Shown here piece after piece: positions 56,757 through 64,000 of a stretch of DNA of 64,000 bases. The DNA comes from Xanthomonas theicola. Lineage in GTDB: Bacteria > Pseudomonadota > Gammaproteobacteria > Xanthomonadales > Xanthomonadaceae. Numbering within the stretch: position 1 is the stretch's first letter; each line of letters opens with the position of its first letter. A model generated the notes under the pieces. That model worked only from the letters and a program-made list of their open reading frames with translations. It made no database searches and was not told the DNA's origin. The stretch lies in the NCBI RefSeq assembly GCF_014236795.1, contig NZ_CP049017.1:3264001-3328000 (forward strand), written 5' to 3'. The position numbers and the translations under genes were made by a program.

Positions 56757-57568
56757 GGCCTGTTAACACATCCGAAGCCCATCAACGACCAGGACGAAGC
56801 TGAGGAATCCAAGGAACATGGCATCCAGCTTCTCGAAGCGCGAGAAAATCCGGCGGTAGCCTTTCAGGCGACGGAACAGTCTCTCCACTTCGTTGCGCCG
56901 CTTGTACATCTCCCGGTTGTATTCCCAAGGCTCGACCCGATTGGATTTCGGCGGGACCACCGGCACGAAGCCAAGATCGAGCGCCAACTGGCGGGTTTGG
57001 TTGCCTTCGTAGGCACGGTCCATCAACAAATGAATCGGCCGCTCCACTGGCCCCAGGTGTTCAAGCAACGTGCGGCCTGCAGGTGCGTCATGCACGTTAC
57101 CAGGCGTCAATCCAAAGGTGATGGCTGTTCGAGCATCTGCGGCAACCATATGAATCTTGGTGTTCCATCCACCGCGGGACTTGCCGACGGCCTGCGGACC
57201 GTTTTTTTTAATGCGCCCGTGCCATCGGGATGCACCTTGATGCTGGTGGAGTCCAGCGAGATTGCTTCGATTTTGATGCGCACGATCTGGGACTTCTGCA
57301 ATTGGGCCAACATCCGGTCCAGCACACCCGCCTTGGCCCAGCGGTTCATGCGTGTGTACACCGTGTGCCAGTTGCCAAAGCGCTTGGGCAGGCCGCGCCA
57401 TTTGCAGCCATGCTCGGCAACGTAAAGGATGGCGTTGACCACTTGCAGGTTGGTCATGCTGACATTGCCGCGCTGTGCCGGCAGGCAGTGTTCGAGTAGG
57501 GAAAATTGTGCTGGCGTGATCTCCATGCCCGATAGTTTAAACGCTCGGGCCATTAGTGTTAACAGGCC
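56757..57568 (-). mobile_element. IS5-family element (IS427-like), 812 bp
   Basis: Perfect 13-bp terminal inverted repeats GGCCTGTTAACAC at 56757 and (other strand) ending at 57568. It carries one transposase gene in two overlapping frames. No clear target duplication. A 14-bp palindrome CTAGGTGCACCTAG abuts the left end (56743-56756). The element lies between the mdc promoter and a disrupted gene. Confidence 0.88.
56763..57553 (-). CDS. IS5-family transposase made by frameshifting at an A8 run
   Basis: The first frame (MARAFKLSGMEITPAQFSLL, DUF4096-like; first Asp in AISLDSTSIKVHPDGTG) runs to a run of eight A's near 57202-57209 and there encodes ALKKTVRRP. The second frame continues IKKNGPQAVGKSRGGWNTK with LLMDRAYEGNQTRQ (second Asp) and NEVERLFRRLKGYRRIFSRF (Glu), ending at 56763. 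IS427-group elements make their transposase by programmed frameshifting at such A-runs, so the gene is probably functional. Confidence 0.8.
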
Positions 57569-57572
57569 ATAG

Positions 57573-57734
57573 TCACTTCAGAGGGGGCAGCAACTTGGGA
57601 ATTTGCGGCGGCACATCTTGTAGGCCTTGCAGCGCGGCTGATTCCTTAGCGAGCATATCTCGATGCCAGAAAGAAAGTGCCCCCAACTCCGGAACATCGT
57701 AGGTAAGCGACCCGACCGATATCGCGGTCACTAA
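57573..57734 (-). pseudogene. 3' part of a small gene split by an IS5 insertion
   Basis: The minus strand encodes SLTYDVPELGALSFWHRDML followed by AKESAALQGLQDVPPQIPKL and LPPLK, stop at 57573. It looks like a genuine C-terminus and starts within the IS element, so its own N-terminal part was cut off. The missing part is most likely 58898-59189 on the other side of the IS. Function unknown; the aromatic/acidic character resembles small immunity-type proteins, but this is speculative. Confidence 0.4.
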
Positions 57735-58897
57735 GGATAGTCTGATCAACGCGGTCGGAGGATGAGGCAAGCCATATCGACCACGCCCACGGCGCTCAGA
57801 CCCTCGGTTTTTCGCCGTTTCCGGCGCATTTCCGGGGTATTGCCCGGGTTACAGGCACACCCTCCCCACGACAGGCAGCAACTGCTTTCGCTTCAGCCAC
57901 AGGTTCGACAGCGCAAACAGCGTCAGCACCTGCGCGGTGTTCTTCGCCAAGCCGCGATAGCGCACCTTGACGTAGCCAAACTGGCGCTTGATCACCCGGA
58001 ACGGATGCTCCACCTTCGCCCTCAGGCTGGCCTTGGCGTGCTCCCAGCGCTGTGCCCACTTCAATTCGCGCTTGCTCTTGATCTGCTTCAGCTTCGAGGG
58101 CTTCTCCGCGATCAGATAGCGCAGCTTGCGCTTGCTCGCCATCTCCTCGCGCTTGGCCAGCCCGGTGTAGCCGCTGTCGCCGCATACCGTGTCTTCCTTG
58201 CCGTGCAGCAGCTTGTGCGCCTGGGTGATATCTGCGGCGTTGGCCGCCGTGCATTCCAAGTGGTGCACCAGCCCGGACTCATCGTCCACGCCGATGTGCG
58301 CTTTCATCCCGAAGTAGTACTGATTGCCCTTCTTGGTCTGGTGCATTTCCGGGTCGCGCTCGCCGTTCTTGTTCTTGGTCGAGCTGGGCGCGGCAATGAT
58401 CGTGGCGTCCACGATGGTGCCGCCGCGCAGGCTCTGGCCCTTGCGCGATAGGTGCGCGTTGACCCGGTTGAACAGCGTGCGCGCCAGATCGTGCGTCTCC
58501 AGCAACCGGCGGAAGTTGAGGATCGTGGTCTCGTCCGGCACCTCATCCAACCCGCCGATCCTGGCGAAACGGCGCATCGACGCCGTGTCGTACAAGGCTT
58601 CTTCCGCGCCCGGGTCGCTCAGTGCGTACCACTGCTGCAGAAAGTGGATGCGCAGCATTGTCTCCAGCGGGTACGGCTGACGGCCCGGATGGCCCGACTT
58701 CGGATAGTGCGGCGCGATCAGCGCCAGCAGGTCTTTCCACGGCACCACCTGATCCATCTCGGCCAGCAACCTTTCGCGCCGCGTCTGCTTGCGCTTGCCG
58801 TTGTACTCCGCGTCGCCGAAAGACAATTGCATCGTCGTTGTCCTGTTGGGCTTTGTACGATTGTCGCAGGATCAGAGGGAGTTGTTCAGACCATCCC
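57735..58897 (-). mobile_element. IS5-family element, 1163 bp, with 4-bp target duplication
   Basis: Ends GGATAGTCTGATCAAC at 57735 and (other strand) GGATGGTCTGAACAAC ending at 58897 form inverted repeats. The flanks are CTAA at 57731-57734 and CTAA at 58898-58901, the YTAR-type 4-bp duplication of IS5. It contains one intact transposase gene. This is the best-preserved element of the window and therefore probably the most recent. Confidence 0.93.
57849..58832 (-). CDS. IS5-family transposase, intact
   Basis: A 327-residue DDE transposase: N-terminal MQLSFGDAEYNGKRKQTRRE, then DUF772 domain (HPGRQPYPLETMLRIHFLQQ, WYALSDPGAEEALYDTASMR). The catalytic residues lie in GGTIVDATIIAAPSSTKN (Asp), DTVCGDSGYTGLAKREE (Asp) and RAKVEHPFRVIKRQFGYVKV (Glu). 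Full length with no frameshift. Start ATG at 58832. Confidence 0.93.
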   Translation of the reverse strand: MQLSFGDAEYNGKRKQTRRERLLAEMDQVVPWKDLLALIAPHYPKSGHPGRQPYPLETMLRIHFLQQWYALSDPGAEEALYDTASMRRFARIGGLDEVPDETTILNFRRLLETHDLARTLFNRVNAHLSRKGQSLRGGTIVDATIIAAPSSTKNKNGERDPEMHQTKKGNQYYFGMKAHIGVDDESGLVHHLECTAANAADITQAHKLLHGKEDTVCGDSGYTGLAKREEMASKRKLRYLIAEKPSKLKQIKSKRELKWAQRWEHAKASLRAKVEHPFRVIKRQFGYVKVRYRGLAKNTAQVLTLFALSNLWLKRKQLLPVVGRVCL

Positions 58898-59189
58898 TAA
58901 GGAACAAATCTCCGATGACGAGATGCGTAAGAATTTCTCGTTCACTCCACATCTGGTCGCTACCTCGACGCCCCAGTTGAAGCAAGCCACCGTGCATGAA
59001 CTTATGCAACCAAGTGCCCGCACCTTTGATTGCGGAATGATGCTCGATTGCCAGATCAATGGCTTTACGAGCAAAGTCAGCCCGTAACAGAGATGGACGG
59101 GTTGTAGGCAAGAGCCGACCCAAATCAACACAGCGCTGCCTTGATTGAAGGCAACGTGCTTCGATGTTCGCCTTAGCTTTCGCGTCCAT
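58898..59189 (-). pseudogene. 5' part of the small gene split by the IS5 insertion
   Basis: ATG at 59189 encodes MDAKAKANIEARCLQSRQRC and continues RPSLLRADFARKAIDLAIEH and GSDQMWSEREILTHLVIGDL up to the IS end. It starts 18 bp after the IclR-type gene stop, on the same strand, and may have been co-transcribed with it. Rejoining the two halves after removing the IS and one CTAA gives FLSDRDIG and then needs a one-base shift to enter the downstream frame, so the gene carried a further mutation or was already degenerate. Confidence 0.4.
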
Positions 59190-59207
59190 GAGTGCGATCC
59201 ATAAGTC

Positions 59208-59963
59208 CTACACGCCCAACGCCGCACTGATCTGCGCCGCCGCCGCGCACACCGCCTGCATCGCCGCCTGCGCGTCGATCTGTTGCGGGCGGCGCTCGAT
59301 GAAGGGCACGGTCAGCGTGTAGCCGGCGCTGCCGTGCTGCAGGATCGGCGCGGTCAGATCGACCACCCCGACCACCGCTTCGCTGGGGTGGATGCTGTAG
59401 CCCAGCGCGCGCACCTGCGCGGCGGCGGCGAGGAAGCCGGCGCGGTCGTAGGCCACCTCGCCGGCGTCCAGGCGCTGCAGCAGCCGCGCCTGCGCGTCGG
59501 CGTGCTGGAACGCGAACAGCACCAGGCCGGAGGTGGAATGGGCGAGCGGGCGGCGGTGGCCGGGGCGCACCACCAGGCCCAGGTCGCTGGGCACGTCCAT
59601 CTGCGCGATCACCACGATCTGGTCGTCCGACGGCGCCACCAGGTGGCACGGCTGGCGGATCGCGTCGGCCAGTCGGCGCATTACCGGCAGCGCCACCTCG
59701 GTGACGTTGCGTACCTGCGGCTGCTGCATGCCCAGCATGAACAAGCGATTGGTCAGCACGTAGCCGCCCTCGCCCGGCCCCTTGGTCAGGTAGCCGCGCT
59801 CCTCCAGCACCTGCAGCATGCGGAAGATCTCGCCGCGCGAGCGGCCGATCCCCTGCGAGATCTCGCCCATCGTCATCGGCCGCGCGTCGCGCGCCAGCAA
59901 TTCGAGGATGTCCAGGCCCTTGTCCAGGGCGGGGGCACGGTACTTGGGCGGGGGCGTGGTCAT
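59208..59963 (-). CDS. IclR-family transcriptional regulator
   Basis: A 251-residue regulator: HTH_IclR at residues about 10-65 (ALDKGLDILELLARDARPMT, ISQGIGRSRGEIFRMLQVLE) and a C-terminal effector domain (HLVAPSDDQIVVIAQMDVPS, HSTSGLVLFAF, GYSIHPSEAVVGVVDLTAPI). Start ATG at 59963 (MTTPPPKYRAPALDKG). It is divergent from a FucP-type symporter gene with a near-ideal palindrome between them; it probably controls that sugar-uptake operon. Confidence 0.9.
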   Translation of the reverse strand: MTTPPPKYRAPALDKGLDILELLARDARPMTMGEISQGIGRSRGEIFRMLQVLEERGYLTKGPGEGGYVLTNRLFMLGMQQPQVRNVTEVALPVMRRLADAIRQPCHLVAPSDDQIVVIAQMDVPSDLGLVVRPGHRRPLAHSTSGLVLFAFQHADAQARLLQRLDAGEVAYDRAGFLAAAAQVRALGYSIHPSEAVVGVVDLTAPILQHGSAGYTLTVPFIERRPQQIDAQAAMQAVCAAAAQISAALGV

Positions 59964-60151
59964 TCCGTCGAGGCCCGGCAGGGGGGTGTGGAAGGGCGCT
60001 AGGGTACAGGGAATGTCCGTGGACAGAAGCGCGGCGAATCGGGTCCGCGGCCGGCGCGCCGACGGCCGGATAGCGCGTTCGTTGCGACCCGCGCCCACCG
60101 GTGCTGTCGCCGGCGACGGCGGCACGCGCCAAGCATCGAACACGCTTGCGG

Positions 60152-60190
60152 GCCATGCAAATATAAATACGAATTTTATATTTGCATGGC
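60152..60190. promoter_or_regulatory. Perfect 16-bp-arm palindromic operator upstream of the sugar symporter
   Basis: GCCATGCAAATATAAA-TACGAAT-TTTATATTTGCATGGC: 16-bp arms without mismatch around a 7-bp spacer, in an AT-rich island of an otherwise GC-rich gap of 297 bp. It lies 71 bp before the symporter start and 189 bp before the regulator start. IclR proteins bind palindromes of this kind as dimers of dimers. The strongest regulatory signal of the window. Confidence 0.75.
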
Positions 60191-60260
60191 GCCAGCGGTC
60201 GCAGTACGCTCCGGGCACAATCCAACGCCACGCGGGCACATCCTGGGAGGGGTAGGCAGC

Positions 60261-61577
60261 ATGCACCACAGCAGCGACACCGCCACAGCGGCGCCCGGCG
60301 GCAGTCTGGCGCGTACCGCCATCATGCCCCTAGTCCTGATCGTCAGCCTGTTCTTCCTCTGGGGCATGGCGAACAACCTCAACGACATCCTGATCAAACA
60401 GTTCAAGAAGGCCTTCGCGCTGTCCGACCTGCAGGCCGGGCTGGTGCAGAGCGCGTTCTACCTGGGCTACTTCGTGTTCGCGATCCCGGCGGCGATGTGC
60501 ATGCGCCGCTTCAGCTACAAGGCGGCGGTGGTGCTCGGGCTGCTGCTGTACGCGGCCGGCGCGTTCCTGTTCTACCCGGCCGCGCAGGAGCACACCTACG
60601 GGCTGTTCCTGCTGGCCCTGTTCGTGATCGCCAGCGGCCTGGCGTTCCTGGAAACCACCGCCAATCCGCTGGTCACCGTGCTCGGCCCGGCCGAGGGCGC
60701 GGCGCGGCGGCTGAACCTGGCGCAGGCGTTCAATCCGCTGGGCTCGATCACCGGCGTGCTGATCGGCCAGCATTTCATCCTGTCCGGCGTGGAGCACACG
60801 CCGCAAGAACTGGAGGCGATGGCGCCGGCCGCGCGCGCCAGCTTCTTCGCCGCCGAATCGGCGGCGGTACAGACGCCGTACCTCATCATCGGCGCGGTGG
60901 TGGTGCTGTGGGCGCTGTTGATCGCGCTGACCCGCTTCCCGGTCACCCGCGACAACGGCGCCGCCGCCAGCGGCGGCAAGGCCTATTTCGGCCCGCTGCT
61001 GCGCAACGGGTGCTTCGTGTTCGCGGTAGTCGCGCAATTCTTCTACGTCGGCGCGCAGGTCGGCATCTGGAGCTATCTGATCCGCTACCTGCAGGACGCG
61101 GTGCCGGGTACGCCGGAGAAGACCGCGGCCAGCTTCCTGACCGTCTCGCTGGTGCTGTTCATGGCCGGCCGCTTCGTCGGCACTGGGTTGCTGCGCTATG
61201 TGGCGCCGGCGCGGCTGTTGGGTGCATTCGCGCTGTTCAACCTGCTGCTGTGCAGCGTGGCGATCGCGCTGCCGGGCTGGACCGGCCTGTACGCGCTGGT
61301 GGCCAGCAGCCTGTTCATGTCGGTGATGTTCCCGACCATTTTCGCGCTGGGCCTGGACGGGCTGGACGACGACGCGCGCAAGCTCGGCTCCTCGCTGATC
61401 GTGATGGCGATCATCGGCGGCGCCGCATTGACCGCGCTGATGGGCGCGGTGTCCGACCATGCCGGCATCCACTGGGCGATGGCGGTGCCGGCGCTGTGCT
61501 TCGCGGTGATCCTCGGCTTCGCGCTGCGTGCGCCGTGCGCGGCCGCCGCGGCGTCTGGCGTGCCCACGGGAGCCTGA
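60261..61577 (+). CDS. fucP: L-fucose:H+ symporter-type MFS permease
   Basis: A 438-residue 12-helix major-facilitator protein. FucP marks: FFLWGMANNLNDILIKQFKK in the first helix (Asn-Asn-Leu-Asn-Asp), AFYLGYFVFAIPAAMCMRRF, GLAFLETTANPLVTVLGP and AQAFNPLGSITGVLIGQHF, MFPTIFALGLDGL. The start ATG at 60261 follows GGGAGGGGTAGGC; an upstream in-frame ATG at 60186 lies inside the operator and is rejected. Sugar specificity (L-fucose or another deoxysugar) is inferred from family and the following mutarotase. Confidence 0.88.
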   Translation: MHHSSDTATAAPGGSLARTAIMPLVLIVSLFFLWGMANNLNDILIKQFKKAFALSDLQAGLVQSAFYLGYFVFAIPAAMCMRRFSYKAAVVLGLLLYAAGAFLFYPAAQEHTYGLFLLALFVIASGLAFLETTANPLVTVLGPAEGAARRLNLAQAFNPLGSITGVLIGQHFILSGVEHTPQELEAMAPAARASFFAAESAAVQTPYLIIGAVVVLWALLIALTRFPVTRDNGAAASGGKAYFGPLLRNGCFVFAVVAQFFYVGAQVGIWSYLIRYLQDAVPGTPEKTAASFLTVSLVLFMAGRFVGTGLLRYVAPARLLGAFALFNLLLCSVAIALPGWTGLYALVASSLFMSVMFPTIFALGLDGLDDDARKLGSSLIVMAIIGGAALTALMGAVSDHAGIHWAMAVPALCFAVILGFALRAPCAAAAASGVPTGA

Positions 61578-61578
61578 G

Positions 61579-61956
61579 ATGCCGCGTCACTGCTATCTGC
61601 TGGACCTGCACGACGACCCGGCGCTGATCGCCGAGTACGAGCGCTGGCATCGCGCCGACACGGTATGGCCTGAGATCGTCGCTTCGATCCGCGCCGCCGG
61701 CATCCGCGAACTGGACATCCATCGCTGCGGCGACCGCCTGGTGATGCTGATGGAAGTGGACGTGGACTACGCGCCTGCGGCCAAGGCCGCCGCCGACACG
61801 GCCGATCCGCGCGTGCAGGCGTGGGAAGCCCTCATGTGGCGCTTCCAGAAACCGCTGCCGGGCTCGGCGCCGGGCGAGAAATGGCGCGAGGCGCTGCAGA
61901 TCTTTTCGCTGCGGGCGGCGCTGGCGGAGCAGGCGCGGATGCAGGCGTGCGACTGA
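61579..61956 (+). CDS. L-rhamnose/L-fucose mutarotase family protein
   Basis: A 125-residue protein of the RhaM (DUF718) fold: CYLLDLHDDPALIAEYERWH with the conserved His, ADTVWPEIVASIRAAGIREL, and VQAWEALMWRFQKPLPGS. These enzymes interconvert alpha and beta sugar anomers. It starts 1 bp after the symporter stop, so the two form an operon for uptake and entry of a deoxysugar. The dehydrogenase and lactonase that usually follow are missing; IS debris begins about 30 bp downstream. Confidence 0.88.
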   Translation: MPRHCYLLDLHDDPALIAEYERWHRADTVWPEIVASIRAAGIRELDIHRCGDRLVMLMEVDVDYAPAAKAAADTADPRVQAWEALMWRFQKPLPGSAPGEKWREALQIFSLRAALAEQARMQACD

Positions 61957-61989
61957 GGCATTGCGGTCCCTGCTCTGCAAACCACCCTG

Positions 61990-62460
61990 TAGAAGTCGAC
62001 TGTCGTGCAGAAGCGATGACAGGAGGGGGGTAAGGGCTCGATCGCGCGCGATGGCATCGAGCCATCGTAGGTACTTGTGCATGCAGGCGACGAGGGCGAT
62101 CTCGGCGGGTTTGCCTGCGACGGTCAGGCGGGCGTGGGGTGGGCCAATGGGGAGCCGGTGTGGATCGAGGCCCAAGTGGCCATGGACAGCCCCCGCCGCA
62201 CGTCGGCGCGTCCGCCCTGGATGCGGCGTTGGCCGCGCCAGCGGCCGCTAGCGCATTTTCGATTCGGGTATTTGCCGCCACTGGCGTGTTGTGGGAGCGA
62301 CTTCAGTCGCGACAAGCTTTGCAAGTAGAGCCATTGGCGACTGAAGTCGCTTCCACAAGTGGCATCACTTGGATCGGAAGTGTTCTAGGGCGATTGAACG
62401 GCGCCAGCCCGACCAGGGCGAGGATCTTGCGCGGATGCACAGTGCCCAGCTCGGACTGCA
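61990..62460 (-). pseudogene. IS110-family transposase remnant (copy B)
   Basis: The same C-terminal domain as at 497-1090 ([34 protein letters not shown]) in the same orientation and similarly frameshifted. It is interrupted at 62255 by a 139-bp REP-doublet insertion that is absent from copy A, and fused at about 62460 to an IS3 remnant. Confidence 0.72.
62255..62393. repeat. REP doublet (REPIN-like) inserted into the IS110 remnant
   Basis: 139 bp present here and absent from the equivalent point of copy A (after ...GCGGCCGCTGGCGC, before GATTGAACGG at about 759). Inside, two REP cores face each other: GTGGGAGCGACTTCAGTCGC at 62286 and GCGACTGAAGTCGCTTCCAC at 62338. No obvious target duplication beyond GC-rich bases. 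The filled/empty comparison shows that such units move as a block. Confidence 0.75.
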
Positions 62461-62464
62461 CACT

Positions 62465-63231
62465 GTCTATGCGACCAGCCCTCGGAGCAATGGCCGGCCC
62501 CGCATGGTGCAGGCGCTGCGTGTCCGTGCCCATGCGGTGGGCCACAAGCGTGTGGCCCGGCTGATGCGTGAGGAGGGCTTGCGGGGCAAGGCCAAGGGCC
62601 GCTTCAAGCCTCGCATCACCGGCAGCCGGCATCTGCGCCCAGTGGCCGCAACCGGCTTGCTCGCCAGGTTGCCGTGCACAGCAAGGTGCCGGCGTGGGTC
62701 GGCGACATCACTTACCTGCCAACCCGGGAAGGCTGGCTGTACCTGGCCACGGTCATCGACCTGCGCACCGGCCAGATTCTCGGTTACAGCGTGGCCGAGC
62801 GCATGCTCGACGACCTGGTGCAGCAGGCCCTGCTCAATGCCTGCGCGATTCACCCGGCCACTGACGGGACGCTGTTCCACTCCGACCGCGGCAGCCAGTA
62901 CGCTAGCGGTGATTTCGGCAAAACGTTGGTCGCGCACGGCCTGGTTCAGAGCATGAGCCGCAAGGGCAACTGCTGGGAGCGCGCAGCCTGCCCTCGGGGC
63001 ACAACGCGGTGGCCGAGAGTTTCTTCGCCACGCTCAAGAACGAAGAAGCCACTGGCGTGTACGCGACCAAGGCCGATGCACACGCCGCCATCGCCAGCTA
63101 CATCCACGGCTTCTATAATTCCATCCGCCTGCATAGCGCGCTCGGCTACCTGTCGCCAAACGACTATGCCAAGCGCTTCAGGCAAGCCGCTTGACCGAAG
63201 CTTCTTGGCGTCCGTTGTCAGGGGGCAAGTT
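62465..63231 (+). pseudogene. IS3-family element remnant, copy 3 (5' truncated)
   Basis: The plus strand encodes GRPRMVQALRVRAHAVGHKR, then after a frame change near 62670 KVPAWVGDITYLPTREGWLY (Asp), FHSDRGSQYASGDFGKTL (Asp), and after the same about 23-bp insertion as in copy 2, GHNAVAESFFATLKNEEATG (Glu) and GYLSPNDYAKRFRQAA with stop at 63194. The right end GCTTCTTGGCGTCCGTTGTC runs to about 63231. OrfA and the start of OrfB are lost. Confidence 0.8.
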
Positions 63232-63233
63232 CA

Positions 63234-63315
63234 TATGGCGTGATAGCAGCGCCAGCCAATCGCCCATCTGCTGGCGCTTGGACTCGCGCTCGTGTCCGGC
63301 AAACAAGCTGATCAT
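63234..63315 (-). pseudogene. IS5-type transposase N-terminal fragment
   Basis: The minus strand from ATG at 63315 encodes MISLFAGHERESKRQQMGDW and LALLSRHM, then meets the end of the IS3 remnant. It resembles the N-terminus of larger IS5-group transposases. This element was probably the original insertion site of the IS3 copy. The following 212 bp (63316-63527) show nothing else. Confidence 0.4.
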
Positions 63316-63527
63316 CGCAGGGCATCGGCTGTTCTTTCATGCCTTTACGATGCCAAAACAGAGCGGTTTTTAGAGGTGCCCTTCAATCGCGACAGGCCAG
63401 ACCGATAACGGTTGCCACACATGAGCCAGGACACCCGCATTGGTTCCTCCCCACACCACGCTGGGAAGCTTGGCCCGGCCGCGCAGCATGGGCGCGCGGC
63501 TGGCGCAGCGCGGCCGCCGCGCCTGGC

Positions 63528-64000
63528 TCAGTCGCCGGACGCCGGCACCTCGACCTTGGGCGCATCGGTGTTCGGTGCCGCGGGCGCGGCCGACCTCGGC
63601 GCGGACGGCGCGGCCGGCCTCGGCTTCGCCCTGGCCGACTTGGCGGCGGCAGCCTTGGCCACTGCGCCGGGCTGCTTCAGCTCGGCCAGCGCCTGCGCGA
63701 TCGGCGCGTCGCCGGGCAGCACGTCGCCGGCCCTATAGCCCTCGGCGCCTTCGTCATCGCCATGCAGATGGCCGGGCAGCGTCGCTTCGCTGTAGTCGGC
63801 CAGCAGCGCCGGGGGGTTCGCGTCCTGCTTGCTCCCTTCCGGGCGCAACACCACGTCCGGCACGATGCCGCTGGCCTGGATCGACTTGCCGCTGGGCGTG
63901 TAGTAGCGCGCCGTGGTCAGCTTGACCGAGTCGCCGTTGTCCAGCGGCAGCACGGTCTGCACCGACCCCTTGCCGAAGGTGCGGCTGCCGACGATGCGCG
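63528..64000 (-). CDS. S41-family C-terminal processing peptidase (CtpA-like), C-terminal part
   Basis: The minus-strand frame is open to the end of the window and ends at 63528. Visible: [20 protein letters not shown], whose Lys in FGKGSVQ is next to the family's catalytic-domain strand, [20 protein letters not shown] and [16 protein letters not shown], all typical of tail-specific proteases (Prc/CtpA). The C-terminus is an Ala/Pro/Lys-rich tail ([20 protein letters not shown]). The PDZ domain and catalytic Ser lie beyond the window. Confidence 0.88.
   Translation of the reverse strand, partial: RIVGSRTFGKGSVQTVLPLDNGDSVKLTTARYYTPSGKSIQASGIVPDVVLRPEGSKQDANPPALLADYSEATLPGHLHGDDEGAEGYRAGDVLPGDAPIAQALAELKQPGAVAKAAAAKSARAKPRPAAPSAPRSAAPAAPNTDAPKVEVPASGD

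Noticed and set aside
60186..60260. Upstream start (ATG at 60186) for the fucP-type gene
   Set aside because: It lies inside the palindromic operator and adds a Gly/Pro/Arg-rich leader; the ATG at 60261 has a strong RBS and fits the family.

Overview
The window is GC-rich chromosomal DNA from a gammaproteobacterium that looks like a xanthomonad (Xanthomonas or a close relative). The reasons are: glnE, liu (leucine/isovalerate) and mdc (malonate decarboxylase) genes of that type; many short 'GTAGGAGCGGCTTCAGCCGCGAC'-like intergenic palindromes; the 'GGGATTGGGGATTC' intergenic motif; and a mixture of IS3, IS5, IS110 and IS1595 elements. No rRNA, tRNA or CRISPR array was seen.

Layout. 1-0.46 kb: 3' end of a glycerophosphodiester phosphodiesterase gene. 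0.5-6.8 kb: an IS scrap yard around glnE (IS110 remnant, a 201-bp duplicate of part of glnE, IS5 pieces, an IS3 element ending 6 bp from the glnE stop codon, and a decayed IS5 copy). 7.1-26.9 kb: one long same-strand cluster holding a two-partner-secretion transporter (TpsB), an ExbB fused to DUF2341 and LamG-like domains, ExbD, TonB, a porin, two small exported proteins and a 4027-residue filamentous-haemagglutinin-type exoprotein. This is the most unusual part of the window: a secretion system that seems to carry its own proton-motive-force module. 27.0-29.0 kb: IS1595 remnant and an IS3 copy whose end supplies the stop codon of liuD. 29-35.4 kb: liuD, liuB and liuA on the minus strand with a divergent TetR regulator; a 740-bp structured repeat separates liuB from liuD. 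35.6-46.2 kb: housekeeping and metal genes (cytochrome c5, secreted nuclease, MerC-like protein and COG0523 zinc GTPase around a Zur-like box, UbiB-type kinase, MscS-type channel, quinone oxidoreductase).

46.4-56.7 kb: DUF4142 lipoprotein, a frameshifted small gene, a GntR/FCD regulator, a MatC-like carrier and the complete malonate decarboxylase operon mdcA-C-D-E-G-B-H read on the minus strand. REP-type palindromes lie inside this operon and are read through in frame upstream of the mdcB core. 56.7-59.2 kb: two IS5-family elements; the second has a clean 4-bp target duplication and splits a small gene. 59.2-62.0 kb: an IclR regulator divergent from a FucP-type symporter and a sugar mutarotase, with a 16-bp-arm perfect palindrome between them. 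62.0-63.3 kb: more IS remnants, one carrying a 139-bp REP-doublet insertion that can be compared with an empty site at the other end of the window. 63.5-64 kb: C-terminus of an S41 (CtpA-type) protease.

All calls come from reading the sequence and translations; no database search was possible.
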